Origin: Chinchilla lanigera | Lineage: Eukaryota; Chordata; Mammalia; Rodentia; Chinchillidae | DNA: 64,000 nucleotides | Direction: 5' to 3' | Assembly: GCF_000276665.1 (NCBI RefSeq) | Contig: NW_004955463.1 | Coordinates: 6,950,040 to 7,014,039 of the forward strand | In this document: positions 36,124-49,761 of the stretch, in pieces | Numbering within the stretch: the stretch's first letter is position 1 | Layout of the letters: each line of letters opens with the position of its first letter | The notes under the pieces: generated by a model | What the model was told of the DNA's origin: nothing | Databases searched by the model: none | Seen by the model: the letters and a program-made list of their open reading frames with translations, nothing else | Made by a program: the position numbers and the translations under genes

Positions 36124-36245
36124 ATTTTTTTCGGTACTGAGGACCTAACCCAGGGCCTTTGGACTAAGCTAAATCTCGAGTATTTTTTTATTTTGAGACA
36201 GAATTTCAGTAAGTTGCTGGGTTGTCCAGGCTCTTTAGAGTCCTG
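36124..36245 (-). repeat. Composite B1-ID SINE, degraded
   Basis: On the + strand: ttttttcggtactgaggacc ... ggactaagctaaatc (ID part reversed), then ttttgagacagaatttcag ... gttgtccaggctc (B1 part reversed). Confidence 0.6.
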
Positions 36246-38205
36246 GGGTTTATTTTCCCCTAGCAAGTTGCCTTTGAAACTTGAACGCTAAACTGGTCAT
36301 TGAGGTCACCACCTCCAGACTGGCTCCAGCTCTGCATGCAGGGCGTCTTTGTTTCCCAGCAGGAACAAGGCAAGTAAGACCAGAGGTGCAAGAGCGAGCT
36401 AAGTGGCTCCTTTCAGTGGTGGGTACTTTAGGGATATTAAGTCAGGAAGGCGCCATCAGTAAGTGCATGGGTTCCACTCAGAAAGGCCCTGGGCTCCATT
36501 TACATGAGCTCGTCTAGTGTTTTTCCAAATCTTCATTCTCCACCGACATATCGGGGCACCCATCAGCCAGAGATCTAGAGAGAGTAACAGCTACCACCGT
36601 AGGTTAGCACTTATCCCCTATAGACTTGGAGCTTTTAAGAACCCTGTGAGATCGCAATCAAAATATGTAATGTCTCCTGGAGACAAGGCATTTGTTGTGA
36701 GGTAAACATGGGCCCCGGGCAGCCTCCCTGCCAAGCCCAGAGAGAGTTGAAGAGGGGAGGTGCTCAGGAAGGAGCGTCAGCATGGTGACCCAAGTTAGAC
36801 CAGCTTGGTGTGCCTCCTTCTCGTCTCTCAGGTGACTCCTTTCCAAGACAGCCAGTAATCCTAGCTGTGTGAGATTAGGGAAATGCAAGTTAGAACTGGA
36901 AGTACTGGTGCTGAAAAGCTAAATATTTTAGGCCAAGATGAGTCTATCAAAAAGGCCACATGAAAGGAGGTGCTCCCATGGCCCCGACGGCCGCCTCCCT
37001 TTCACTGAGGGGGCGCTCTTCCCCGACTCAGGCTCGCCCGGGTGAGGGGGCAGCAGAAAGGGCGGGGGCGGGAGTGGGTCTAGTACTGGACACAGCGTCC
37101 TAGGCGGAGGCTGGCTGTCCTGTGGATGAGGCAGAGCATCACATGCTGACCTCCCCGACCCTGAGCAGCCTCGGCCTGCTCTCCCCAAGGCCCCTGGGGG
37201 AGTTTTAATTTATCCACTTTGACTTCTTAGTGCTAACGAGAAATCATCAATGACTAGACTAGAAATGTAAACTACAGTTGTTCTTTATTCCTAACATGAA
37301 CATGGGTCATGCCTGTGTGCTAGATATAAAAATCAGGAAACCCCGGCCTGTGCACCCTAAGGGGCCCCAGCTCTAACGGAGAGTTGGGAACTCGTTACAT
37401 TCGAGACAGAAAGTGACTGCTCGGGGCTCCAGGGCCACCTGCTGGGCTGTGCGTGTGCCCTGCTGTTGGCCTGAGGACTACCTGCAGGCGGCTGTCCCAG
37501 TGCTGAGTTGTACTCACTGGGGTTTTGCTGACGGGACAGGAGGCAGAGAATCCCAGAATACACAGTACTGCGTGGAAATTGCCAATTTCCCAGATCTGAT
37601 GAGAGCGGGGGAGCATCCTTTTCTGTCACTCCTCATGGGTTGTGAGCGTCACATGGCTTTTCTTGTTAGACAGCGACCTACAGTTACACACTGAAAAGGG
37701 AAGGAGTTAGTGTGGTGTGGGAGAGTATTTGTAAGAACACAGATTTCCTTGGCCTCAGACCAAGCCCACAGCGTAGAAATTACAAGCTCATGTCATTACA
37801 GCCTCACCAAATTAGAGAAGGAAATGGCCAGAGATAACACGGCTCCCGTTTCCGGAGGTGGCAGGGTTTCAGCACAGGGCCACGGCCCCGCTCCGTGGAG
37901 TGGGCAGCCTCGGCGCCAGCCAAGCCGGTGGCACATCGGAGCTCGGAGTCAGCAGCAGAGCTCCCACCCTTCGGGAAGCCATGCAGGGTGCAGCAGCCCC
38001 CCTCACTGCAGGACGACGGTACTGGCCTGGGCGACAGCTTAGGAGACGTGCAGAGAACAGGGCCATCGGTGTGCCGCGTGCACAGAGCTGGGCTTCTTTC
38101 CTTGGTGCCAGGGCTTTTGCGGAAAGCTGCGGGGCTTCAGGAGCACTGAAGGTGGCCGTCTGCCAGCCTCCGCACCTTTGTAGCTCACAGAGCTCCCCCC
38201 TGGGG

Positions 38206-38370
38206 CCGTGGTGGCGAACCGTGGCACGTGTGCTACAGCGGGCGCAGGAGCCAAGCGTGTGAGCTGTTTTCCCTAAACTAAAGCTCAGTGTTCAGGCGCA
38301 GTTGCAGTGTTGGCACTTGGTGGTAAGTCATTGGACTCTCACTTGGCCTCTAAAAGGTTCACCATCGCCG
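38206..38370. mobile_element. Short non-autonomous hAT-type DNA transposon
   Basis: About 165 bases with inverted ends: ccgtggtggcgaacc on the left and, reversed, cggcgatggtgaacc on the right (11 of 15 positions agree). Flanks ccctgggg (38198-38205) and cccgaggg (38371-38378) agree at 6 of 8 positions, as an old 8-bp hAT target duplication would. The same terminal motif occurs at 52970 and 18977. The family name is not certain. Confidence 0.6.
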
Positions 38371-41300
38371 CCCGAGGGAGTCACAAGGTATGCGCACAGA
38401 TGTGTTCTGTTTGCTTTTGTTTTCCAGGAGGTGTCAGGAGTAAAACTCAGGTCACTGGTGCATGTGACAGCACAGGGTCCTACTATGGCCTTGGGCTGTC
38501 CAAGGCTGTTCTGGGCTGAGGCAGCAACCAGAGCTGCTTGTGATTCTGAGTCTTCCGTACTGGGGCCTCTTGTTCTGCCCCTTTGTGGAGGGGGCTTGCG
38601 GGCAGCACTCGGGTCTCGACACAGTCCTTGGGATCTGACCGTGTGACCAGGGTGCACAGTCACCCTGAGCTAGGCCTGCGGGAGCAGCTGCTGGGCACAG
38701 GTAACTGGTTGATCTCTGTCTGTCCAGGTCCCAGGTGTGTGATGGCGGCTGCAATCTGTCTTGTGGGTATTAATGCGCTCTTCACTGGTGGTGACTGTTC
38801 TGCAGCTGTTCTGCAAAACTGGAGCGTGCTGGTGAGTTCCAAAGGCAGGTGTCAGCCCGCGTGGGAGGGATGGGCACTAGGCTCACCCGGAGCTCCGGCC
38901 TTTGGGAGGAGCCCTGTCAGGTGCTCACCTGCCCAGGTGGTTCTGCTGGGAGGTCCGCATGTCCCCTCGCATAGCCCACCAAGGGCAAGGCCAGCCAGGG
39001 TGGCCACCTGAGGTGAGGCTGGCAGCAGTCCCAGATCTGGTTGTCCAGCAGCATGCAGAATGAAGTGCCTAAGGGAATTTGCAGAAAAATGAAGCTTTTC
39101 CCTTCGGGCTGCAGAGCTCTTTTAGAACCCAGCACTGCTGGAAATCTATTGTATCCCCCTCCCTGATCAATCTGGTTATACTGAGTACAGCCCCTTCATG
39201 ACTTCAACATTTTTATGAGTGTTTTCTGAAATGACTGAATTCTACTGGATTCTCAGAGAATTCCTTTAACCTGCTGGGCTTTTTTATCTGTAGTGATTTT
39301 TCACTTGGTGTTAGCTGTCACTCTCCAGTTTGGGTCTTAATTGCAATGTACATTCCCAGAGGCGACCTGTCTGCCAGGCACCCAGGAGAGGGGCTTCCAG
39401 GTGTCTCTGGGAAGCCTGGCTTAGGAAAGCAGAAATACCAGGGGCCGGCAGACAGTGGTTTATGTCTCAGCCCAAATAAGGTGGCAAATTTCGTCCCTGT
39501 GAAGGGCCTGTAAAAAAATTGAAAAGATGAGTCAGAAGGAGGGCAAAATTCCTGCTAAGGACAGAAGACCAGGCAGTGCTGGCCAAGGAGGCTGTCACCA
39601 CATTTTGGGGCTAAAGTAATTCATGCTCAGAACAGTATGTGTCAGCACTTGCCCAGAAACATGCGCCCAGGGTGTGCTGCGCTTTCACCTAGGCAGCTCT
39701 GTGGACGGAAGCGCACAAGCTGCACTTCAGGGTCTTCCCAGTGCCACCTGCTTCTCACACTGAGACGGATCCACTGCTGACGGGCAGCGCCTGCCCATAG
39801 CACCAACAGCAGCTGGTATTTACCCCACTAGCGCCACAGCCTTCTAATTAGATTTTTCTTTTGTCATGGTTCTTAATGGTAATGCTCCTAATAGTCATGC
39901 TGGTATTACACTGAGTTCAGCTTTTTAAAAGAGACTTGGTTTTTTCTCTCCTCTGGGGAAATTTAAAGACCAATGAAAAGGCACCCTTCCAACTTTTGAA
40001 AGCAGGTTAGACATGAGTTTTTAAATGTAATGAAATAGTCACATTGTGCAGGAGCCCAGTCAAAGCAGCAGTAGGTGAGGATTTCCTGGACACACACCAG
40101 AAAGGCCAGTGCTGAGGTAGAAAGGGGCAGCTTGGGATTTGGGGGTGATGTTCCGGGGTGCTTGAGGAAGTGGGGCCCTGGCCGTGCCGCCATGACTACG
40201 GAGCGAGTTTGGAGGGGGCTGTTCCCAGTAACACCGCTTCTGCAGGCCGATGGGCCTGGCCGGGCGCAGAGGCCTCTGTGGCTGCGCACAGCCAGGGCCG
40301 CTTGTCACTGTGAGCTGGGGAGGGTGGCTGGAGACTGCTATCCTTGGAGTGGGGTGGAATTTCTAACTACAGAAAACTGTTGCCCTAGACACCCTACAGA
40401 GTATAGACTTCAAACATTTTAAAAATGTTTTTAATTATAAATTATCAGTACTTGATTTTTAAAAAAAATCAAGCTGATTCATTAATTACAAACATTTGTC
40501 ATATGCTGTCCCATACTGGATAGAGGGGAAAGCTTATCTGACCTTTGGTAAAAATGAAAGCATGTTCGAATGTTAAACTTGAGGGAGAATCACTGGTCAC
40601 GCAGAGAAGCAAAGTCTTGTGCTGTGAACAGCAGGCCACGGGGCAGCTGGACATTCTCCTAAACCCGCCGCAGCTGACCAGGGGCAGAGCAGCCCCTCGG
40701 CCTTGCCAGGTGTCCCATCTCACAGGCATCTGGTTCCCACACCATCAGTAACTGGCCCCGAGTACTGAGTGCCACTCGGCAATCTTCACATCCGAGTGGG
40801 ATGGTTTAGAATCTCACAGTGCTAAGGTATCGGGACATCCTCCTGTCTTCAGACTGGGACAGCTGCAGCCTGAGATGAGGCGGCTGTATTTATACTCATC
40901 CTTACGTCACTGTGACCTGCAACCTGGGGAAAGGCTCTGCACGTCGGTGCCACCTCAGCCTGACCCCCTCTCACCCCGGCCCTGGAGCTTCGTGTTCCCG
41001 AATGGCTTTGGCTTCTGTTGAAAATGTCCCTGTACTACATTCCAAGGTTTGAACTCCGTTCCTAGCTAAACCTCTTCCTTGTTTACAGGGACTGAAATAG
41101 CCACATTTTGACCTTCTGTTCTGTCTGGGAACATTGATAGCAATGTGGATACATTCTTTTCCCATGTGAGAATTACATCTACACGGCACAGCTCTGGAAA
41201 GCTCGGAGCTATACTCTCAAGTCTTCTATTCTCTCCTCCCTGCAGAGCCCCACTTCTAGCCAGCTGAGATTACCCTGTCTTCTTGCACAGTCGGGAAAGG

Positions 41301-41719
41301 TGCCTCCTCCCCAGCGAGAGCAGCTTACTACAGCAGACCCCCACCAGCCCACAGCTGCCGGAGAGGTGCTCAGGGTGCTGTGGGGCTGGTGTGCAGAATC
41401 CAGGACGGCCCCCACCCAGGCCCGACTCCGGGCTCCAGCCCAAGCTGTTACCAGGAAAAAGGGCCCAGTCGCAGTGGTGCCGCATCCCGTTGGCGGCCCA
41501 TCCCTCCCTTCATTTGCCCCAGAACCCCAGTGTCGGAATGAAGGGATTGTGCTTTCTCTGTAAGTGATTATGGCTGGGGCTGAGGAAGGAGGAGACAGTG
41601 TTAGGAACATAATCCAAGGAATCCAAAGAGGAGCCCCTGCCGGGATCGGGAAAGCAAAGTTTAAGAGTAGATTTCTTGTGTAAATAGCCTGTGAGGAACT
41701 GGAGTGCCTGGGAGGATGG

Positions 41720-42130
41720 ATGAGTCGGGGATCTGGGGCTGGGGCAGCGACTGCAGAGAACGGAGCAGGAGCAGCAAGGAACTGTTACCACCTGGTGTCC
41801 AGCGCAGAGCGGGTGAAGGTGCGGAGTACAAGGGCAAAGCCAAGGCGGTGGCGGCGGCAGCAGCATCGGGAGGGAGCAGCACCAGCCAGGAGGCAACGGT
41901 GCGGAGCGCAGGTGTCAGCAGAAACGGCCAGGAGGAACCCGAGAGGGTGGGGAGAGCAGTGCAGTGTCTAGCTGCAGTGGCTTCTAACTGCAGAAAGCGG
42001 GCAGAGCTAACAATGTGCACTGCCCAAGGACCGTGGGGCTGTCCAGGACAGAAAGCAGGACATCTGGCAAGCGCCTGCCAGACACAGCCAGGGGCTGGAA
42101 GAGACGGCGGGCATTCCTCCGCCTGAACCG
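41720..42130. other. GC-rich purine-skewed intronic stretch with overlapping ORFs
   Basis: A run such as aaggcggtggcggcggcagc (41840-41860) gives long opposing ORFs (about 140 residues on +, 160 on -) without recognisable domains. Probably non-coding. Confidence 0.3.
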
Positions 42131-43731
42131 GAAAGCTCAGCAAATGGGCAGGAGAGCACCATGGCCAGTCTCTTCATTCTCGTGGTCCCCGAAAGCAGCA
42201 TGGCAGCTCTGTCTGCGGGCTGCTGGTCTTGATGTGTCCGCACCTTCAGGCCAGAGCCTGTCAAGGCCGAGCCTGTCGATCACTCCAAAGCAGAGACCAC
42301 TTACTCTTCAGAAAGGCTTTCCTGGCTTCCTCACAGACAGCTTGGGCCGCTGGCACGTGGTCAAGTTTAGAATGAGGTGGAATTTGGAGGAAGAAGCGAG
42401 CTGGCCTTCTATCCGGTCTCTGAAGCCAGGTTCACTCCACCGTGGCAAGCTCTCCCTTAGGAAGTGGGTGCAGGACTGGTGCCTCTGTACTGTACGAAGC
42501 CTGAGAACCACTGTCCTGAGCGGATAAAGGGCCGGAGGAAATGAGGCGAACCAAGGGAACTCTAGTGGCTGAGGCCCAAGACAGATGTCTCACCCCGCAG
42601 CGCTCTAACTCCAGGTCCTGGCCCTGGCCACTCTTCCCCTGCCTACCCAGGGCTGCTCCAAATGACACACAGACTGCAGCACCCCACCCCTTTCAACTGT
42701 CCAGATTGAAAGCAGATGTAGCAGAAAACATGGGTACTTCCTGGCCCTTTTGACCATCCGGATATGTCGCTTGGACCAGAACTGGGCTGTGAGGCGCCCT
42801 GCCCGCCCTGATTTCTTTGTCACACAGTATGTGCTAGGTGGAGACTGATGCCACCCTGTGCTGGGCAGTAGGGGGACATAAAGGAACCAGAAGATGCGAT
42901 TTTCCTGAAGGAGTTTACCTCCTCGTTCACCTGTTCTCTCCTGCAGGATCCTTCTGACTCAGACTTCTGCTGCGAAAGCAAAGGGAGAAAATGGGGGTGG
43001 AGCTGCATCACTGAGGAAGAGCTGGGGCATTTCCAAATCAAGGGGCTCTCTGCTTTGGTCTCTATAGGAAGTAATTAAGTTGATGTGCTAAGATTAAGTC
43101 AATATTTGTAACAACTTGGAGACAAACAAGTACTAGCATAACGTCACAGGTAAAGTTCTGGGTATCCAGATTTCCCCTCCAGAAAGCTCGGCCTGAAGGA
43201 CTCCCCATGATCTGTGGTAATCACAGGCCTTAAAGCTCATGAGCAACTATCATTTCTATCCCTATGTACTGTCACTTAAAAACTAGGCTGTGAAAAAATA
43301 TTGAGTAAAATTTCAGGTCCAGAGGCAGCCAGCACTGCACGGATGAAGTTTGCACAGGCATGTTTACAAGACTATTACCCATGTTTGAGTATTCACTTAA
43401 ATAGTTCCTTAACTTTTAAGTTTTCCCAAATAAGTTCGTCTTGGAATAGTTAAAGTGGGCTGTTATCAGTGTTTCATCATAGCCTTTTCCCCACACACAA
43501 GCAACCATTTCCCTGGAGGGAAATCATAGTATGTGCCGATTTGCTTCTGCGTACACCTTCTCTATAGCCACAAACGAGAGTCTGACGTGGGGAAAACAAA
43601 GGAGCTGGGAGTCAGAGAAAGGGAAAGTACAGGGACTGACAGAACAGTAGCAGCAGCTTTCAATGTATTCTCAGCATAAATTAGGTAAACCCAAGCTTAA
43701 CAGGAACGTGTATAAAAAGTCCAGAACCACG

Positions 43732-43825
43732 GTTAGGGGTGCACCTCAGTGGTAGAGCACTGGCTAGCATGCGCAAGGTCCTGGGTTCAATTCTCAATAC
43801 TACAAAAAGAAAAAGGGAAAAAAAT
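43732..43825 (+). repeat. ID-like SINE, older subfamily
   Basis: Reads ggttaggggtgcacctcagtg, then gtagagcactggctagcatg and ggtcctgggttcaattctc with an A-rich tail. It differs from the younger copies, which read cgcctgcctggcaagcg at the anticodon region. Confidence 0.7.
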
Positions 43826-44171
43826 TTGGGACCAGTTCCAAATAAACGGGCGTCAAAGGATGTTAATGACTGAAGACCCCTTTTTCTGGCACACCGCAGA
43901 AGTTCATGACCATTTTCTTGCAGCTTCAGGAAAGTTTGTCACACAAGAGATAACAGAAATTAAATACATGCTGCCCATGCGTCTCTGTAAGCTGAGGCCC
44001 TTGGTGCTCTTGCTCCTGGGGTCTTTACTGGGGGGCCAGTGAATGTTTCCTGTACACACGGAAGCACTAGTGCATCTTCCAGTGGGTTCCCTGGTTCCTC
44101 ACTCTGCAGCAAGAGAGAGTACTGCACACAGTTTTGTGATCTATTCTCCCAACATGTTCTTTCTGTTTCAG

Positions 44172-44285
44172 GATTGAAAAAAAACCTTGCCCAGCTCTGA
44201 TCCCTTCAAGACTTTGCCACAGCCTCTATCACACATCTGTTTTTCTCGAAGAAAAAATATAATAAAAATGTTTTACTCTTTTACA
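44172..44285 (+). other. RBPMS: RBPMS terminal 3'UTR exon
   Basis: A strong acceptor (ttctttctgtttcag, ending 44171) is followed by about 110 bases that start gattgaaaaaaaaccttgcc and carry AATAAA at 44261-44266, ending in a T-rich stretch. It lies downstream of the exon whose donor at 35170 needs a 3'UTR partner, and before the convergent GTF2E2 gene. I recall a very similar human RBPMS mRNA end, but this rests on memory and the splice and poly(A) signals. No coding content. Confidence 0.72.
44261..44266 (+). terminator. RBPMS: Distal polyadenylation signal of RBPMS
   Basis: AATAAA within aatataataaaaatg, about 90 bases after the acceptor, followed by ttttactcttttac. Confidence 0.72.
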
Positions 44286-45794
44286 CTGTATAATTGTAAG
44301 AAATAGTGTGTTATTTGTGAATGCATGATCTGACATTCATTTCTATACATTTAGAGGTATTTTCAAGCAAAACATAGAAATCAATAATAAAACCAAGAAA
44401 GTGAGTATTTTTATACCAGACATTTTAAGTATGACAGGATGATTCTTAACACTGGGTTGGACCACAACATTTGTGCTTGACTTTTGAATGCTTGTAATTA
44501 AAAATATCTATTTTTTTTCCGTCTAAAATAAGCTGCATGTTTGAGGCATGTTTCTAAATAGTATCAGCTTCAAGAACGGTATTGTGAATGTACTGAATCC
44601 GTCTGCCTGGTCGGAGTCCAGAGTACATACGTGATGTGGTAGGGTTAGAACTGTTCTCCCATCCTAGGTGTGCGGTCCTAGTTCCCATAGGATACCCCTG
44701 CGAGACAATCCAGGCCTCCAGGAGCTTCTGCCTAACGGCGTGCTCACAACTGGGCAGAGAACTCCTTGGTCACAGTTCCTGACCAAAAAGTGACGTTAGC
44801 AAGCCCTGGTGCCTCCAGCTGTGACTATGCAAACTGTGCGCCAAGTGTTTGGTTCTGCAGTCTATGTTCATCTTCTGACAGCACACACCTGTGTCACGCC
44901 CCGACGCATCACTCCCCTCCGTAAGCCACGCAGGTGGAACTGCAGAGTCGGCTCAAGGGTGAGAGCACCTTGGCGTGGAGCCAGCCTTTCCTTGGGGGGT
45001 CGGCTTTGCTCAGCCCACTTGGCTGCAGTGGGCAGCGCACATGTCGCAAGTGATTTTGCGAACCCTTGGTCAAACTAAGTCTAATGCTCCAAAGTTTTGG
45101 CAAGGCCATGCCAAATAGACATCTGTCACACGCTCTTGAATCCGGTGTGCTCACTGTGAGACTGCCTTCGGCACAGGTACACGAGTCGCCGATGATGTGA
45201 CTAGAGGCCATGTGCAATGAATACTGTTCTTCTTGCTTCAAGACTTCTTCAAAGCCAAAGTCAGTCTTGTGTTTTGAGTTGACACATTTCCAGAGTCCGA
45301 CAGCCTAGCCTCGCCCTCCCCTTATGTAAGAGCCATGTGCGAAACTGACCTAAGAATTTTCAATGGCTGATATAGCTAGATGTGATCACAGTCTTTCTTA
45401 CTGATATGCTCACATGTTGAAAAATGTTTTAATGATTATATGGTGGGTTTGGGGTTTTATTATTTCTCATTAGAAATATTAAGTTTTTAAAGGTGATTTT
45501 AAAAAAAAGCAAGGAGTGACCATTAATATGAGGAAAGGCGGGCAGCATCAGCTTGGGAACTTCTCGTTAGGATCTGCCCAGGCCCTCAGTACTGGCTGGC
45601 TCTTGAAGACTCCTGTACTTGCTTCTAAGGAAACAGAGCTACTTCGTGGTCGATTATGCTTTTATAAACTGTTTAAAGGTACTTTTCTATTGTCATTTTT
45701 AAAAAATAAAGTGTTTATTCCATCTGTCACACCATTGCTTGGCAAGTCCTTCTCTGTAAAATCAACTATATGTGTGGACGGGACAGAGCTAAAC

Positions 45795-45855
45795 ACACAG
45801 AAGCTGCCTGGCAAGCACAAGGTCCTGAGTTCGATTCCCAGTACCCGCCCCCCCC
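45795..45855 (+). repeat. Partial ID SINE
   Basis: Only the 3' half is clear: ctgcctggcaagcacaaggt, then gagttcgattcccagtaccc, followed by a C-run. The 5' half is degraded. Confidence 0.7.
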
Positions 45856-47089
45856 CCAAATCAGCTATTATGTGTCCTACACAGAAGACTGAGGACCAGA
45901 GACTTCCTTCCCATTTTTAGGTTTTGGTAGCGCTTAACACTGGCTATTGAGCCCTAAGAGATTAAAAGAGGAAACAGGTAGGGATGGGAGGGCCAGGATA
46001 AAGTCTGTGTATGCACCCTATACCAGGTGGTCACTAAGGGTCTCAAAGTAGAACCACGTACCTTTCTGAAGGGCCTTTTACTGAACTTGGCTGACTACAA
46101 TCAATCCATCTACCTTACCCTACAAAGCTTGAGCTCAAGATTATTCCAATTCTGTGAAAGTGTCACAGCTTTCTGGTGACTTAACCAAAACGGGTTTTAC
46201 ATATACTTAATAATTTAAGTTACAGCAATCACTGGCAACCCTTAGTATTTTTTAGCTCTGTAATGGGAATCTCACACCCCTTTTCTAGGCTACCCACCAA
46301 ACACAACAGTCACTGCCTTCTAATCCCTGGGAGAGAACTGATAAGTAATCTTCCACAGCCACCACTGGTCTCTGGGACAGACTTGATCGAGTGGCTCTGG
46401 CCACAGCCCATCTGTAAGCTTTCAAATCAGAAGCCCTGGAGATTGCCACACGGCCTCGGGCCACCCCATCCCAATCAATCACAGCTGAACAGTCATTTCC
46501 GCATGACTTTTCATGGGGGGCCTTGGGACAGACCAGTCCCCATCACCACTGTGCTGCTGGCTGCCATGTGCAAGTCAAAGACTGGCTGACATTTACCAAT
46601 CCACTTAGAACTCCACACACATTCCCACTGATGTACCAACTTCATTACAGTCCTAGAAATTCTTTTCTGTCCCTCTAATGAGCAGAAATGAATGTAGTGT
46701 CTGAATCAGGAATTTAGGATAGAAAAACACCAGGTCTGTTTGCCCTTGCTCCCTTATGAAAGGTTTTCATTTGTAGGGGATAGGTCCAGACAGTATAACT
46801 GTCTTCTTTCATTACCAAATGAACTAAACACAACACTAATTTAACTGTAAAACTGGCATCTGATATTAGTGTTCCTTCTACCTCTGTGATACAAATTAAA
46901 GAAATGTGCAAAGACCTTACAATTTTCAAATGAAAACACTGAGTTTTTTCAGATTCACTGGATGTAGTACTTGCATTTCAGTCCTATTTTCACACACTAA
47001 CTTGCAATTATTATTGCCCTATCCTGAGCCGCACCACCCTTATAGCACCTGAGCTGTGTGGCGTAAGGAGCATTGCTAGGAGTAATGGA

Positions 47090-47272
47090 GGCACGTGGGT
47101 GTGGTGACGTGCGCCTATAATCCCAGCACTCTGAGAAGCTGAAGTGGAAGGATCGCAAGTCTGAACCCAGCTTCAGTGACTTAACAATAATAAATAAAAA
47201 TGGGCTGGGGGTATAACAGTGTGAAGGTCCTGGGTTCAATCCCCAGTACCACCACACGCACACCAAAGATGG
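47090..47272 (+). repeat. Composite B1-ID SINE
   Basis: B1 part ggtgtggtgacgtgcgcc ... taatcccagcactctgag, then ID part gggctgggggtataacagtg ... gggttcaatccccagtacc. Confidence 0.8.
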
Positions 47273-49761
47273 AGCCACAGCCAACACACTTTATCCCCAT
47301 AAACAAAAATTCTTGGTGTCTATGTCAAGATAACAAGAATCAAGGTTATTCCTGAAGACTCTGGACAAGACACACTCTCTGCAAAGAACATGGACAGATT
47401 TCCTGTGTTCCACATCACCACCACATTCAACTGTGTCTTGAAGAGGGCGCTCTTCATTAGTTTATGAAGTATTAGCACAAGTTGCTCTCGTACACTTTTA
47501 AGCCATTCTGTCATGCCCTCGTGACATAAAACACTTCTACAACATTCTTAGAAACCAAAGGATGTTTACTACTAGCGACATGTTCTTTGAGATACTGATC
47601 CTCAAGATGCCTCTAACAAAACTGATGACTGTATTGCTAAACAATTTTATTAGGACCCCAAATTAGGACGTTTTTAAAGGTCTCTACCACATCACAAATG
47701 GCACTTTACTGGTATTATTACATCTCCCCTAAACTAGCCTTCGCTTTCACTATTTGAAGTTAAACTTACCCCAAAGAAACTACATTCTATGAACTCTACC
47801 CTCGATTTGTCCTGCCAGTGACAGTCACAAGTTCTCTTCTGGGTGTCAAGAGATCAAACCGGACTAATATGCTGGTTTATGGGAGCTGCTTCCCACAAAC
47901 CACAGCATAATCTGCCCATGAGGAAAAACAACTGAAGCCTTCATTCTCCATTGTTCGCGCTTACAGGAGTTCTGGGGAGGAGAAAATTGGGTCCTTTTTC
48001 TCCACTTGAGAAACTCCCTCTTTGACTCTGCTCATTAATACCAAGCTAGAAACCTGATGAGGCTTGCATTCAACTGGGTTTTCACTGGGGTCCTGAAACC
48101 ACTGGTTACAGATGTGTGCAGCCCCCACCTCTAAACCAGCAGAGCTGGACTAGTGCTACAGCCCCAAACTGAAGCAAGGCCTGTGACAGAGGAGCTGCCT
48201 CAAACCTGAAGAGTAACCAACCACATTATTTCTCCTGTCACGTACTTCCCATCCCATCTGGCTTAACTGCTAAAAGCAGACAAGGTCAGGCGTGTTCTAG
48301 GTAGTAAGGACATAGGCCAAGCACATTTCTAATGGAAATCATTCTGTGAAGAAAATGTGCGTTAATCCTTTATAGCCAAAAGAAGGCCAACAGCAAAGGG
48401 TCTATTCTACTTCCACGTTTCTAAAGTGTGCTTCCCCTAACACTCAGCCAGGAACAGGTATTGTAAAAGTAGTCCTTGGGCCTCTCCCATCCCTCTGACT
48501 CCCACAGAACACCGCATCTCCCAGGACGGCTCCACAGTGCGCACGCTGGGATCTACGCACCATCCTCCATGAGGCTCCAGGGACAGTACAGCCTCCCTGT
48601 CCAGGCACTGTGCCCCAGCCTTGGTACAGAAGGCACAATGCTGGTCTCAGCTCGCTAATCATGAAATGTTAGAAAATCCCAAATCTTCCTTTAAATGAAT
48701 CATCTCAAAAATAAAAACTGTGGCTACTAGTAATTTCAAACGGCTAACAAAAGCAATCCAGGGCTGTGCATCGGGAGTCCTTCCACAAGCCCTGGGATGG
48801 AGTAACGATAGTCCCTGCGCTGCCCCATCTGTAACCCTGCTCAGCGGGTGTCAAGTGCTCCCTCCCTATCCCCAGGCTCCCATCATCTTCCGGCCACACT
48901 GAAAGGCTGTGACAGCAGCGAGCAAATGTTCTTTTACATGTTGTCTACATTCAACTACATTTCTCCTTGCTATCCCCTAAAAGCCTCAGGTGACTGCGAT
49001 GAATTATACATCAAGTGCGCTGCAGACTGGGCCTATTAACTCACCCAGCCATGCCCAGTCCCACCTGCTTCTAAATGGTAACCAATCCAGCAGAAGTGGG
49101 TAGAGGTGACAGCCTAACTTTAACTTGGAATTTCTGCTGGATGTTTTTAAGACACCCAGAAAAACTACTAAGACTCATTTCTTTGTATCACGTTCACCAG
49201 GAAAAACCAAGCCGCCATGAGATTTTCCACACATACTATAGCCTCCTCCCTCCACATCACCCAGCGACACAATGCCACTGTCTCAACATGGGGGAGTCAC
49301 TCTCCTCCCACGATGTAGGCAAAGGGGATCAAGGCGTAACAACAACCAAAAAAAAGCAAGTGGATGAGACCTACTGAATTTGTATGTGGGGCGATTTAGT
49401 AAGACAATTCATCTCTCTAGAATTAGCAAGTCATGATCTGACACCACCACAAACTAGGACAGCTGTCTTGCTGACCTAAACATCAGCTTTAATGTGGCTC
49501 AGAAGACCTCTTGTCCTAGGTCTGAGTTTCCCCATTTCTGAAGTGAATTAGACACAGTAGCTGAAGTCAGTTATCAAGCTAGTCCACAAAGGGCTGTTGA
49601 TTGCAGGCTTACGTACAAGTCACTAATAACACAACTGACAACAGAATTCTTCTCTTGGAACCGGTGATGGAGGCCTTGATGTCTGCCCCTTTGCAAAGAT
49701 GCTGAAATGTTTGAAATATCCAAAACACATCTCCAGACCTAGCCCATAAGACAATATGGGG

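Larger units (their letters stand above)
35170..44171 (+). other. RBPMS: RBPMS last intron (inside the 3'UTR)
   Basis: About 9 kb from GTAAGT to TTTCTGTTTCAG. It contains a composite SINE on the - strand (36124-36245), a short hAT-type element (38206-38370), an ID-like SINE (43732-43825) and GC-rich stretches near 37000-37190 and 41720-42130. No other convincing exon was seen. Confidence 0.7.

Noticed and set aside
41661..42143. Overlapping ORFs of 140-170 residues on both strands
   Set aside because: Opposing long ORFs in GC-rich sequence are expected by chance; no known family and no promoter or splice context.
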